Below, one piece after another: positions 7,044 through 13,806 of a stretch of DNA of 23,893 nucleotides. The notes below the pieces were generated by a model. It was not told the DNA's origin, ran no database searches, and saw only the letters and a list, made by a program, of their open reading frames with translations. The DNA is from Opitutia bacterium UBA6410 (lineage in GTDB: Bacteria; Verrucomicrobiota; Verrucomicrobiia; Opitutales; Intestinicryptomonadaceae), in contig DJPO01000041.1 in assembly GCA_002437405.1 (NCBI GenBank), positions 265-24,157 of the forward strand. Direction: 5' to 3'. The stretch's first letter is position 1. Each line of letters begins with the position of its first letter. A program made the translations under genes and the position numbers.

Positions 7044-7736
7044 ATGAAAGTTTTAAATTATATCGCGATTCTTGCAGTTCTCTCCGCAGGCGGCTTTGCT
7101 TCCGCCGTAGCAGCCGAAGCTACCGCGCAACCCCAGCAGACCGCGTCGGCTTCCGCCAACGGCATTAGCGTCCAGACTTCCGTCAACGACGGTCAGGTCT
7201 CCGTCAAGGTTGACGCCGAAAACAAAAGCAAGCTCGTCTCCGAAGACGAAATGCTCAAGAAAATCCTCGCACAGACCCTCAAGTCCCTCGGCAAGGATTC
7301 CGTGCACGCCAAAATCGTCAACGCTCTCATTTCCGCAATCAGATCCGAATTGAGCGATCCCAACGCTCCCTCCGAAGGTCCGATTTCCATCACCGTTGCG
7401 ATTAACCCCGACGGCGATGCGTTCAACTCGACCTTGGCTTATGAATCCAAGTCCACGAAGGCTTCCATCGACGCCAAGTCGGCAATCGACGCCAACGGCG
7501 ATGTCAAGACCAACGGCAAAATCAGCGTCGCCTCCGACGGCAAGGAAGCCCAGTCTTCCGACCTCGCCCTCGCGACCAAGGACAACGGTCAGGTAATCGG
7601 CAATGTCGGCGACTCCAGCGTAGTCGACAACACTTCGGTTTCGACGGTTGCCGAAAATCCCGCGACCAATGCGGACGCCCCCATCAACATCGTTCCCGAC
7701 AACACGATTGTTGTTTCGGGCTACAGGGCAAACTAA
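7044..7736 (+). CDS. Secreted acidic protein of unknown function
   Basis: A 230-residue exported protein that matches no family I know. Residues 1-24 are a signal peptide ending near AVAA. The mature chain is rich in Ser, Ala, Asn, Asp and Val, has no Cys or Trp, and is acidic. Residues 70-115 look helical (DEMLKKILAQTLKSL onward). Residues 120-200 alternate hydrophobic and Ser/Asp/Asn residues, as in beta-rich surface or periplasmic proteins. The ATG is well placed: AAAGGA at 7032-7037, six bases upstream. Codons are strongly biased to C-ending forms, which suggests high expression. It is monocistronic, with a candidate promoter at 6974 and a strong terminator at 7758. No lipobox or outer-membrane anchor is visible, so periplasmic or released location is inferred. 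Confidence 0.85.
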   Translation: MKVLNYIAILAVLSAGGFASAVAAEATAQPQQTASASANGISVQTSVNDGQVSVKVDAENKSKLVSEDEMLKKILAQTLKSLGKDSVHAKIVNALISAIRSELSDPNAPSEGPISITVAINPDGDAFNSTLAYESKSTKASIDAKSAIDANGDVKTNGKISVASDGKEAQSSDLALATKDNGQVIGNVGDSSVVDNTSVSTVAENPATNADAPINIVPDNTIVVSGYRAN

Positions 7737-7757
7737 TTTAGGATAAAACTCCTACCG

Positions 7758-7786
7758 AAAACCCCGCCAAACAGGCGGGGTTTTTT
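7758..7786 (+). terminator. Intrinsic terminator after secreted-protein gene
   Basis: AAAACCCCGCC (7758-7768) pairs with GGCGGGGTTTT (7774-7784) around the loop AAACA, and the T-run continues to 7786. It is a very strong rho-independent terminator 21 nt past the stop codon. Confidence 0.92.
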
Positions 7787-8073
7787 GTTTTTTGCGTTTT
7801 CGGCGTTTTTTTCTTTTTTCCTTTTTCGGGTGAATTTTTTTCCCCCTCTCTTTTGAGAACGGTTTTTTAGTGGATTGCGCGATTTTTGCGGCGAATGTTC
7901 GGCTGCTTTTTGACTTCGAGTCGGTACGGACAGGGGTGAGATGCGGAGGCGATTGTGCTTGCGGGCGGCGCTTCCGTAAAAGCGTTTTTTCCGCTTCAAA
8001 AAGAAAAAAGCGTATCGGGCGGAACATAAAAAATTGTTGCAAGTCGGCGGGGGCGCGGGTAGTTTGGCGGGCA

Positions 8074-9957
8074 ATGAAAATTTTTAGAGGCAAACGGCTG
8101 ACCGCCAAACTTTCGGTTATATTATTACTGGGGCTGTGTGCCGCCGTTTTGCCGACGTATAAATATGTGTCCTCCGAAATCGTCGATGTTGACAGGCTCG
8201 ATGCCGAGCTCGGCGGGGCGGACATTTTGCGCGGACTTTCGGCGGTAGCGCACATTGCGGCTGCGGGCGGCGGAAATTCGGCGTCGCGCAATGCGCAGCT
8301 TACGCAGGCGCGCGCGTCGATTGCCGAAGGCGTTGCGCGGATTTCCCGCACAAACGCGTACATAAAGCAGTCCGCTTCGGGAAAGTTCGCGAACCTATCC
8401 GCGCTATTTGCACCCGAGGCTGTCGACGGATTCCTCGCGTCGAAAAACAAATCGTCGGTGCTTTTGGAAATGTCCGACGGCGTGCTCGTGGCGAGCGGAT
8501 TGTATTCCGACACCGCGACCGACAGATTCCTTTTGATGAAAATTTGCGGGACGTATTTCCCGAAAATCTATTCGGGGCTTTTCAGGTTGTCGCGCGAAAT
8601 CGGCGAGGACGGCGACAAGTCGCAGCTTCGGGTAATCCACGAAGAGCTTTCGGACGACGTGGACGATTTGGCCTCCGCGCTCGCGACGCTTTCGGGCAAC
8701 TTCGAAAACGGGGCGATGGTTCAGTCGTCGGCGGGGAAGATATACGCGGCGGCGACTGCGCTGCTCGAAAGCCTCTTTTCGGCGGGCGAATTCAACCCCG
8801 AAGAAATTTCGGCCAAGAGCGCGGCGTTGGAGGGGCTTTGCGCGCAGGTCTGGATTTATTGCACGGGGCAGCTTTGCGACGTGCTTTTGCAGACGCATTC
8901 GCAGGAGCTTTCGGAGCTTTGGTATTTTGCGCTGGAATTTTCGCTTTTCGTGCTGATTTTCACGGGCGCGGCGTGCGCGCTGATTATCGGAATCCGCCGC
9001 GCTGTTTTGCGCACGGGCGCGCTGGCGGGCGCGTGTCTGGGCTCGTCCACCGAGGACGCGAAAATCGGATATTATGCGACGAAGTGGGCGTTCGGTTCGG
9101 AATTCTCTCGGCTCGACGCGCTCATAATCGAGTCCGCCGAAAGGCGCGAACGCTTGGCGGCGCGGGCGAAGCGCATTTCGGAGGAGTCCGGGCGCAGGGA
9201 CGAAGAGTTGGCGGCGAAGGTTTCCGAAAACATCGGTCTGCTTAAGGCGGTCGACGATGCGCTCGAGAGATTGAAGCAAAACGGGGTCGGCGACGGTCTA
9301 TTGGACGGGGCGGAAAAGACGGCAAACCGTTTGACCGAGTCCGTCGGAAAGCTCGATTCGATTCTCCCCGCGCGCGAAAAAATCGAGTCGGAATTCGCGA
9401 CGCTCATTTCCGCGCAGTCGAAGGCGGCGATGGCGTCGGAGGATTCCCTTTCATCGGCGTCGGATTCAATCGCGCAGATTGACAGGCTGGCTGGCGAGGT
9501 TGCGGCAATCGCGGACAGAATCGGGCTGCTGGGGCTCAACATTTCGATAGAAGTCGGCAAGGCGGGCGCGGAGGGCAGCGGGTTGGCTGTTCTGTCCGAG
9601 CAGATAAAAACGCTTTCAAAACGCCTCGGTGTCGTCGTCTGGGACTTGGAGCAAATCGGGCGCGACTGCCGCTCGGGCATCGATTCGGCGAGAGGCGAAG
9701 TCGCCGCGCTCGCCGCGCCGCTTTCGTCGAACCGTCGGGCGGCGGACAAAATCCTCGGGTTTGTGGACGCCGCGCGGGAGGCCGTTTCGACGCTCTCGTA
9801 CGCCGCCGAGCGAATGGGCGAGTTCGCGAAAGTTCGCGGGGCTTCGGGCTTGCCCAAGCGCGTCGAGCAGGCGCGGCAGGCGGTCGCGGACGCGGAAAAG
9901 TCGCTCGCAACGCTTTCGAGGGCGGCGTCGAGGCGCGGGTTTTCGGGCGGAGATTGA
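8074..9957 (+). CDS. Membrane protein with degenerate chemoreceptor signalling domain
   Basis: The chosen start gives 627 residues: TM helix 1 at about 11-27, a mostly helical periplasmic part (28-280), TM helix 2 at about 283-307, and a 320-residue helical cytoplasmic part. Residues 479-520 match the chemoreceptor hairpin tip. Asn489, Glu493, the AG pair 497-498, Gly501, Gly503 and AV at 505-506 align with the canonical motif, but the usual Arg is Lys496, the usual Glu of AGE is Ala499, and the Arg of GRG is Ser502. No HAMP domain is recognisable after TM2. No che genes are in the window, so it may signal to a distant CheA/CheW set or have lost that role. A longer frame reaches back to 7870, but those 68 residues are Cys/Arg-rich with no TM logic, and the ATG at 8074 opens a normal TM start. 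No Shine-Dalgarno site is seen. The 287 nt upstream (7787-8073) hold no other credible gene. Confidence 0.8.
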   Translation: MKIFRGKRLTAKLSVILLLGLCAAVLPTYKYVSSEIVDVDRLDAELGGADILRGLSAVAHIAAAGGGNSASRNAQLTQARASIAEGVARISRTNAYIKQSASGKFANLSALFAPEAVDGFLASKNKSSVLLEMSDGVLVASGLYSDTATDRFLLMKICGTYFPKIYSGLFRLSREIGEDGDKSQLRVIHEELSDDVDDLASALATLSGNFENGAMVQSSAGKIYAAATALLESLFSAGEFNPEEISAKSAALEGLCAQVWIYCTGQLCDVLLQTHSQELSELWYFALEFSLFVLIFTGAACALIIGIRRAVLRTGALAGACLGSSTEDAKIGYYATKWAFGSEFSRLDALIIESAERRERLAARAKRISEESGRRDEELAAKVSENIGLLKAVDDALERLKQNGVGDGLLDGAEKTANRLTESVGKLDSILPAREKIESEFATLISAQSKAAMASEDSLSSASDSIAQIDRLAGEVAAIADRIGLLGLNISIEVGKAGAEGSGLAVLSEQIKTLSKRLGVVVWDLEQIGRDCRSGIDSARGEVAALAAPLSSNRRAADKILGFVDAAREAVSTLSYAAERMGEFAKVRGASGLPKRVEQARQAVADAEKSLATLSRAASRRGFSGGD

Positions 9958-9965
9958 GTCGGAGT

Positions 9966-9985
9966 CGGATTTTTTGCCGAATCCG
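9966..9985 (+). other. Hairpin after the chemoreceptor-like gene
   Basis: CGGATT (9966-9971) can pair with AATCCG (9980-9985) around an 8-nt loop, nine bases past the stop codon. No T-run follows, so it may slow RNA decay or be a weak terminator. Confidence 0.3.
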
Positions 9986-10016
9986 CAACAAAAATCCAAA
10001 TTCTTGAAAAAAAGGT

Positions 10017-10044
10017 TTGCATTTACGCAGTCTATTCTTAAATT
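10017..10044 (+). promoter_or_regulatory. Candidate promoter of the small lipoprotein gene
   Basis: TTGCAT (10017-10022) and TAAATT (10039-10044) are 16 nt apart. Transcription would start near 10051, only about two bases before the ATG at 10053, giving an almost leaderless mRNA. This agrees with the absence of any Shine-Dalgarno site. Confidence 0.45.
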
Positions 10045-10052
10045 CGGCTTCT

Positions 10053-10307
10053 ATGAAACTTCGTATATTAGCTCTCATTTCTATGGTTATCGCCGGCGCG
10101 GTGCTTGGCGGCTGCAACACTGGTAATGACAGAACTGCCCATCAAAAGAGCACGTTCTTCGGTCTCTATACCTATGAGCCTGCCATCTATGCCCCCACGT
10201 CCGAATACTCCCTTAACCTTAGAACGGACGATGCTTGCGGTATGGAATTGCCCTCGGGCGACAAAACCTCATTCGCGTGGGGTTTGGTCACTGTCGAGGA
10301 CTACTAA
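10053..10307 (+). CDS. Small lipoprotein, 84 residues, function unknown
   Basis: The start at 10053 gives MKLR followed by a hydrophobic stretch and the lipobox LGGC, with Cys21 as the lipidated residue. A longer frame to 10017 only adds 12 non-signal residues and is rejected. The residue after the Cys is Asn, so outer-membrane sorting is likely under the E. coli rule, which may not hold here. The mature 64 residues contain STFFGLYTYEP and end GDKTSFAWGLVTVEDY; I cannot place them in a family. The gene has its own candidate promoter at 10017 and a terminator at 10379, so it is a single-gene unit. That isolation and its size suggest an abundant envelope lipoprotein, but this is inference. Confidence 0.82.
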   Translation: MKLRILALISMVIAGAVLGGCNTGNDRTAHQKSTFFGLYTYEPAIYAPTSEYSLNLRTDDACGMELPSGDKTSFAWGLVTVEDY

Positions 10308-10378
10308 TCCCCGAATACCCCGACATTCTCCCGTTTGACGCTGCGGTTGCCGTTCGGCGGCTGTTCGCGTAAAATTTC

Positions 10379-10415
10379 AAAACCCGACGAGCGGCTTTGC
10401 TACTTGCGGGTTTTT
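10379..10415 (+). terminator. Intrinsic terminator after lipoprotein gene
   Basis: AAAACCCG (10379-10386) pairs with CGGGTTTT (10407-10414), with a small AGC/GCT pairing inside the 20-nt loop and a T-run to 10415. It ends 30 nt before coaX. Confidence 0.7.
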
Positions 10416-10445
10416 CTTTTGACGCCGCGCGCGGCTTTACAAATT

Positions 10446-11228
10446 ATGCCCGAAAAAAATATATACTGTGTCGATATCGGCAACACGCGCACGCACTGTG
10501 CCGTCGTGCAATTCGACGGGTCGGATTATCGCGTCCTCGAAAGCTCCGACTTCCCGAGCCGCGACTTCGCCGAAATTTTCGTAATAACCCGACCGTTCGA
10601 AAAATTCGATGTTTGCGGATTGTCGTGGTGCTCGGTCGTCCCCGCGTATTCGGAAAAATTCGCGCAGGCGGCTAAAATTTTCGGCGGAAAAGTCATGCGC
10701 CTCACCCACGAAAATTCGCCGATATTAATCGACATCAAAAAGCCCGAGCAGCTCGGGCACGACAGAATCGCGGGGGCTGTCGGGGCGGCGCTGTTTTTCG
10801 AGCCGCCGTATATTTCGGTCGATATGGGCACTGCCGTGACCATCGATTTGGTCGACGCAAAGGGCAGGTATGCGGGCGGGGCGATTGCCCCCGGAATGCA
10901 CGCGTTTGTCGCGTACCTTGCCGAGCGCGCCGCGCAGCTTCCGAAAATCGACCCGACCGAAGCGGATTTCGACATGGTGATAGGAAAGGACACGCGCGAG
11001 GCCATGCAGGTTGGGTGCACGAAGGGCTTTTGCATGCTCGCCGACGGCATAATCGCCGACATCGAGCGCGAGTACTTCCCGAACCGCGACATCGCCGCAA
11101 AGACGGTTTTCACTGGCGGGAGTGTCGGGTATCTGCCGAAGAAATGGCTTGCAGGCAGGCGAATCGAGTCCAATCTATCGGAATTAGGACTGGCGCGTTC
11201 ATTCATTTTAAACGAGGAAAAACAATGA
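10446..11228 (+). CDS. coaX: Type III pantothenate kinase
   Basis: A 260-residue CoaX. It phosphorylates pantothenate with ATP in the first step of coenzyme A synthesis. Type III enzymes need a monovalent cation and are not inhibited by CoA. Visible motifs are the phosphate loop DIGNTRTHCAVV (Asp10 to Val21), GHDRIAGAVGA with Asp106, VDMGTAVTID with Asp126 followed by GGAIAPGM, and FTGGSVGYLP near the C-terminus. The start at 10446 puts the phosphate loop at residue 10, as is normal; the longer frame to 10335 runs back through the terminator at 10379 and is rejected. The stop codon overlaps the next ATG in an ATGA, so the TPR gene is probably translationally coupled. birA, often beside coaX, is absent here. 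Confidence 0.96.
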   Translation: MPEKNIYCVDIGNTRTHCAVVQFDGSDYRVLESSDFPSRDFAEIFVITRPFEKFDVCGLSWCSVVPAYSEKFAQAAKIFGGKVMRLTHENSPILIDIKKPEQLGHDRIAGAVGAALFFEPPYISVDMGTAVTIDLVDAKGRYAGGAIAPGMHAFVAYLAERAAQLPKIDPTEADFDMVIGKDTREAMQVGCTKGFCMLADGIIADIEREYFPNRDIAAKTVFTGGSVGYLPKKWLAGRRIESNLSELGLARSFILNEEKQ

Positions 11229-12412
11229 CAAAAAAAATACGCAAATATATCACGGCTTTGGCGGTTTTTGCGACGCTCGCGACGGCGTCGGCGCAAGTGC
11301 CTTCGCCCGAACTTTTGAAGGACAAATCGCTCTTCGCGAAAACCGAGCTTTTCGACTCCCCCGCAGTGTTTGCCGACCGCAACGCCAACGCGGAGGCGGT
11401 CAAGGCGTACGAGGCTTCGGCGGCGTCGTACAAGCCCGAGGAGCTTATGCCCGTTGCGATTTGCTACATGGGCTTGGGCGACTTCAAAAAGGCCAAGTCG
11501 CTCTTCGAGACGTTCCTTTCGGTGCGTCCCGACAACGTCAGGGCGTTGCGTACGCTCGGGACTGTTTCGATGCTCTCGCGCGACTTCGAATCCGCGAAAA
11601 AGTACTACGAAAAAGCCTACAAGTTGGGCGACGAACCTTCGGCAATTTACATTTCGACCGTCTGCATAATGTCGCAAAAACCCGACGAGATGAAGCCCTA
11701 TCTGCCCGTCGTGAAAAAGCTGGCAAAGACGAATCTCGAGTCGCTCAACATCGCGCTCGTGTACGCTTTGCGCGACCGCAAGAACCCCGACAACGCGCTC
11801 GTAAAGGAGCTCGTTTCGGCAGTGGACGTCAGGAAAATCATATCCACCGCGACCCCCGACGGACTCTCGACAATCCTGCGCCTGTACTTGGCAAGCCGCG
11901 ACCAGTGGACGCCCGAGGCGAGCGTAATTCCCGCCCGCGCCGCCGCGCTTCTCGAGGCTTGGCCGCTCGCGCTCGAGACATACAACAATATCCTCAAATC
12001 GCTCCCGAAAAACACGCTCGCCCTGCGCGGCAAGGCTCTCGTTTCGTACAGAATCGGCGGCGTCAAGGAGGCGGCGAACCTCATCAAAAAAGCCCGCGAC
12101 TTGGGCGACAAGGACGCCGAGCTCGACGGCTTGGAGCTTTTCGTGCTCTCGAAAAAGGAGGACGTCTGGAATATGTTTAAGGACGGCGCGGCGGACGCGG
12201 AAATCCAGCCGCAGGTCAGGGCGGGGCTGGTTCTCTACGCCGTGCGCAACGACAACAAAGACATGTTTTTCACGGCGGTAAACGGCAAGTTTTCCGACAT
12301 TCTCTACAAGGACGCGCAGGTTTTGAAGCTGCTCGAAGAGGGCGCGGAAAAATTCGGATCCGACAAGCGCGCAAAGGCGGTTCTCGATAAAATCGCCGCC
12401 GCAAAGAAATAA
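11225..12412 (+). CDS. Exported TPR-repeat protein
   Basis: A 395-residue protein with a Sec signal peptide (cleavage after ASA, residue 23). The mature part is helical with tetratricopeptide-like repeats: one at about 60-125 is clear (AICYMGLGDFKKAKSLFETF, then LGTVSMLSRDFESAKKYYEKA), and weaker ones follow near 245-310 (AWPLALETYNNILKSLPKNT onward). It most likely serves as a periplasmic scaffold; the partner is unknown. The start at 11225 is picked over the longer frame at 11015 because it begins the signal peptide, overlaps the coaX stop by 4 nt (ATGA) and has a GAGG about 8 nt upstream. A cytoplasmic CoA enzyme coupled to an exported TPR protein has no obvious functional logic. Confidence 0.88.
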   Translation: MTKKIRKYITALAVFATLATASAQVPSPELLKDKSLFAKTELFDSPAVFADRNANAEAVKAYEASAASYKPEELMPVAICYMGLGDFKKAKSLFETFLSVRPDNVRALRTLGTVSMLSRDFESAKKYYEKAYKLGDEPSAIYISTVCIMSQKPDEMKPYLPVVKKLAKTNLESLNIALVYALRDRKNPDNALVKELVSAVDVRKIISTATPDGLSTILRLYLASRDQWTPEASVIPARAAALLEAWPLALETYNNILKSLPKNTLALRGKALVSYRIGGVKEAANLIKKARDLGDKDAELDGLELFVLSKKEDVWNMFKDGAADAEIQPQVRAGLVLYAVRNDNKDMFFTAVNGKFSDILYKDAQVLKLLEEGAEKFGSDKRAKAVLDKIAAAKK

Positions 12413-12413
12413 A

Positions 12414-12665
12414 ATGCAGCAGCGCACCCAGAAAAAACGCAAAGTCGACTACGTCGCGCTCAAAAGCCCGTTTATGCGCATTCCGCGCATGGACGTTTCG
12501 GGCGCGCGCGCGTTGCTCGACTTGGGGTTTCACGAAATCTACGAGCTGCGCGGGCGCGACCCCGAGTCGCTCGTAGCCGACTTGGCGAAAAAGCGTCTGG
12601 AAATCCCGCCCGAAATGCACAAATATATGAAGATTGCAACCGACTTCGCCGAGTCCGAAGATTAG
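12414..12665 (+). CDS. Small helix-hairpin-helix protein (Cdd1-like)
   Basis: An 83-residue basic protein starting one base after the TPR stop codon, so it is the third gene of the coaX operon. Residues 20-60 (IPRMDVSGARALLDLGF, then YELRGRDPESL) resemble a helix-hairpin-helix of the Cdd1/pathogenicity-locus type, usually IPGVGPKTA-x-LLALG followed by LRGQDPE. The Gly-x-Gly hairpin is replaced by MDVSG here. Such domains bind DNA or RNA backbone without sequence specificity, but the family's role is unknown. A KKRK cluster at residues 7-10 adds positive charge. It lies just before a strong terminator. Confidence 0.75.
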   Translation: MQQRTQKKRKVDYVALKSPFMRIPRMDVSGARALLDLGFHEIYELRGRDPESLVADLAKKRLEIPPEMHKYMKIATDFAESED

Positions 12666-12691
12666 TTCGGCAGGGCGGTTTGCAGAGTTTG

Positions 12692-12722
12692 AAACGACCT
12701 TCGATTGGGGGTCGTTTTTTTT
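12692..12722 (+). terminator. Intrinsic terminator of the coaX operon
   Basis: AAACGACC (12692-12699) pairs with GGTCGTTT (12710-12717) around a 10-nt loop, followed by Ts to 12722. It lies 27 nt past the stop codon of the helix-hairpin-helix gene. Confidence 0.9.
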
Positions 12723-13018
12723 GTCGGTTGCGGCTGCGGCTGGGGCGCGATTGCGGGCTGCCGCGGGGCGGCGGAGATTGCGGCGGGTATCGACGGAGGA
12801 GGCTTGCGGGGTGGCAGGCGCGATTGAGTGCGGTTGGTTTTCCCCCGCCTCCCGTTTGGGTATGATTGCTGCGGTTGGGCGTCGGGCAGCATTCGGCGTT
12901 TCGCGGCGCGGAGGGCGGCGTTCCCCATGTTTCCCGCCTTTTCACGTCAGATTCGCGCGCTTGGAGAAAAAAATATTTCACTTGCAATATGGCTATTGCG
13001 GGCGTTGAATTCAATCCA
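12723..13018. other. GC-rich gap before thiG with no recognised gene
   Basis: About 296 nt between the coaX-operon terminator and the chosen thiG start. Open frames cross it on both strands, but they are Arg/Gly/Pro-rich and show no start site or family signal. I looked for a TPP riboswitch (CTGAGA and the downstream CTGA-type P4/P5 core) and found none. A possible promoter is TTGGAG (12961-12966) with CAATAT (12985-12990), spacer 18, which would start transcription near 12997 and favours the ATG at 13019. The plus strand is notably G-rich over 12724-12830. Confidence 0.4.
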
Positions 13019-13804
13019 ATGGATAATTCAGACAAGTTGGTAATCGGCGGGCGTGAGTTTTCTTCGCGCCTGTTTGTCGGTACGGGGAAATTTGCGTCTC
13101 CCGAAATTATGGCCGAGGCCGTCGCGGCTTCGGAAGCTTCGATAGCGACGGTTGCGCTCAAGCGCGTAAGCTTGGGAAGAGCCGACAAAAACGCCGCGCT
13201 TGCCGACTATCTCGATAAATCAAAGTATCTTGTTTTGCCCAACACAAGCGGCGCGGTCGACGCCGACGAAGCGGTGAGAATCGCGCGGCTCGGGCGTGCG
13301 GCGGGCTTCGGCGATTTCGTGAAGCTCGAAATCCACCCCGACCCGAACTATCTTCTCCCCGACCCCATCGACACGCTAAAAGCCACCGAGATTTTGGCGG
13401 CGGAGGGCTTTAAGGTTATGGCGTACATGAATGCCGACCCCGTTTTGGCGATGCGCCTTCAGGACGCGGGGGCTGCCGCGCTCATGCCGCTCGGTGCGCC
13501 CATCGGCACAAACAGGGGCGTCGAGACCCGCGCGCAAATCGAAATCATCATCGAGCAGGCGGACTTGCCGGTAGTCGTAGACGCGGGTATCGGGCTGCCC
13601 TCGCATGCGGCGGAGGCGATGGAAATCGGCGCGTCGGCGGTTTTGGTCAATACGGCGATTGCAGCGGCGGCGAACCCCGTCGAAATGGCGAAGGCGTTTG
13701 CGATGGCGGTCAGGGCGGGCAGGCTCGCGCACCTCTCGGGGGCTGCCGCGAAACTTTCAAAGGCGAGCGCGACAAGTCCGCTAACGGGCTTTCTGGACGA
13801 ATAG
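13019..13804 (+). CDS. thiG: Thiazole synthase ThiG
   Basis: A 261-residue TIM-barrel enzyme that condenses 1-deoxy-xylulose 5-phosphate, dehydroglycine and ThiS thiocarboxylate into the thiazole of thiamine. Motifs in order: LFVGTGKF near the N-terminus, VALKRVSLG, LPNTSGAVDADEAVR, VKLEI with the Schiff-base Lys102, YLLPDPIDTLKA, MPLGAPIGTNRGV, VVDAGIG and VLVNTAIA. All are typical. I chose 13019 (MDNSDKLVIGG) because it matches the usual length; 12989 would add ten residues and cannot be excluded, and the frame back to 12866 is too long. thiH follows after two bases, so the two are co-translated. thiS and thiF are not in the window, though ThiG cannot work without thiocarboxylated ThiS. Confidence 0.95.
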   Translation: MDNSDKLVIGGREFSSRLFVGTGKFASPEIMAEAVAASEASIATVALKRVSLGRADKNAALADYLDKSKYLVLPNTSGAVDADEAVRIARLGRAAGFGDFVKLEIHPDPNYLLPDPIDTLKATEILAAEGFKVMAYMNADPVLAMRLQDAGAAALMPLGAPIGTNRGVETRAQIEIIIEQADLPVVVDAGIGLPSHAAEAMEIGASAVLVNTAIAAAANPVEMAKAFAMAVRAGRLAHLSGAAAKLSKASATSPLTGFLDE

Positions 13805-13806
13805 CG

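Noticed and set aside
7870..8073. N-terminal extension of the chemoreceptor-like protein
   Set aside because: The 68 extra residues are Cys/Arg-rich, and the internal ATG at 8074 begins a normal TM anchor.
10526..12442. 638-codon open frame on the minus strand opposite coaX and the TPR gene
   Set aside because: The plus strand carries two clear genes with family motifs and a signal peptide. The antisense frame is a GC-rich shadow with no recognisable domain or start site.
12634..13008. thiS-like small gene before thiG
   Set aside because: Frames here lack a ubiquitin-like pattern and the C-terminal Gly-Gly that ThiS requires.
12723..13018. TPP riboswitch upstream of thiG
   Set aside because: No CTGAGA and no matching downstream core could be found in this gap.
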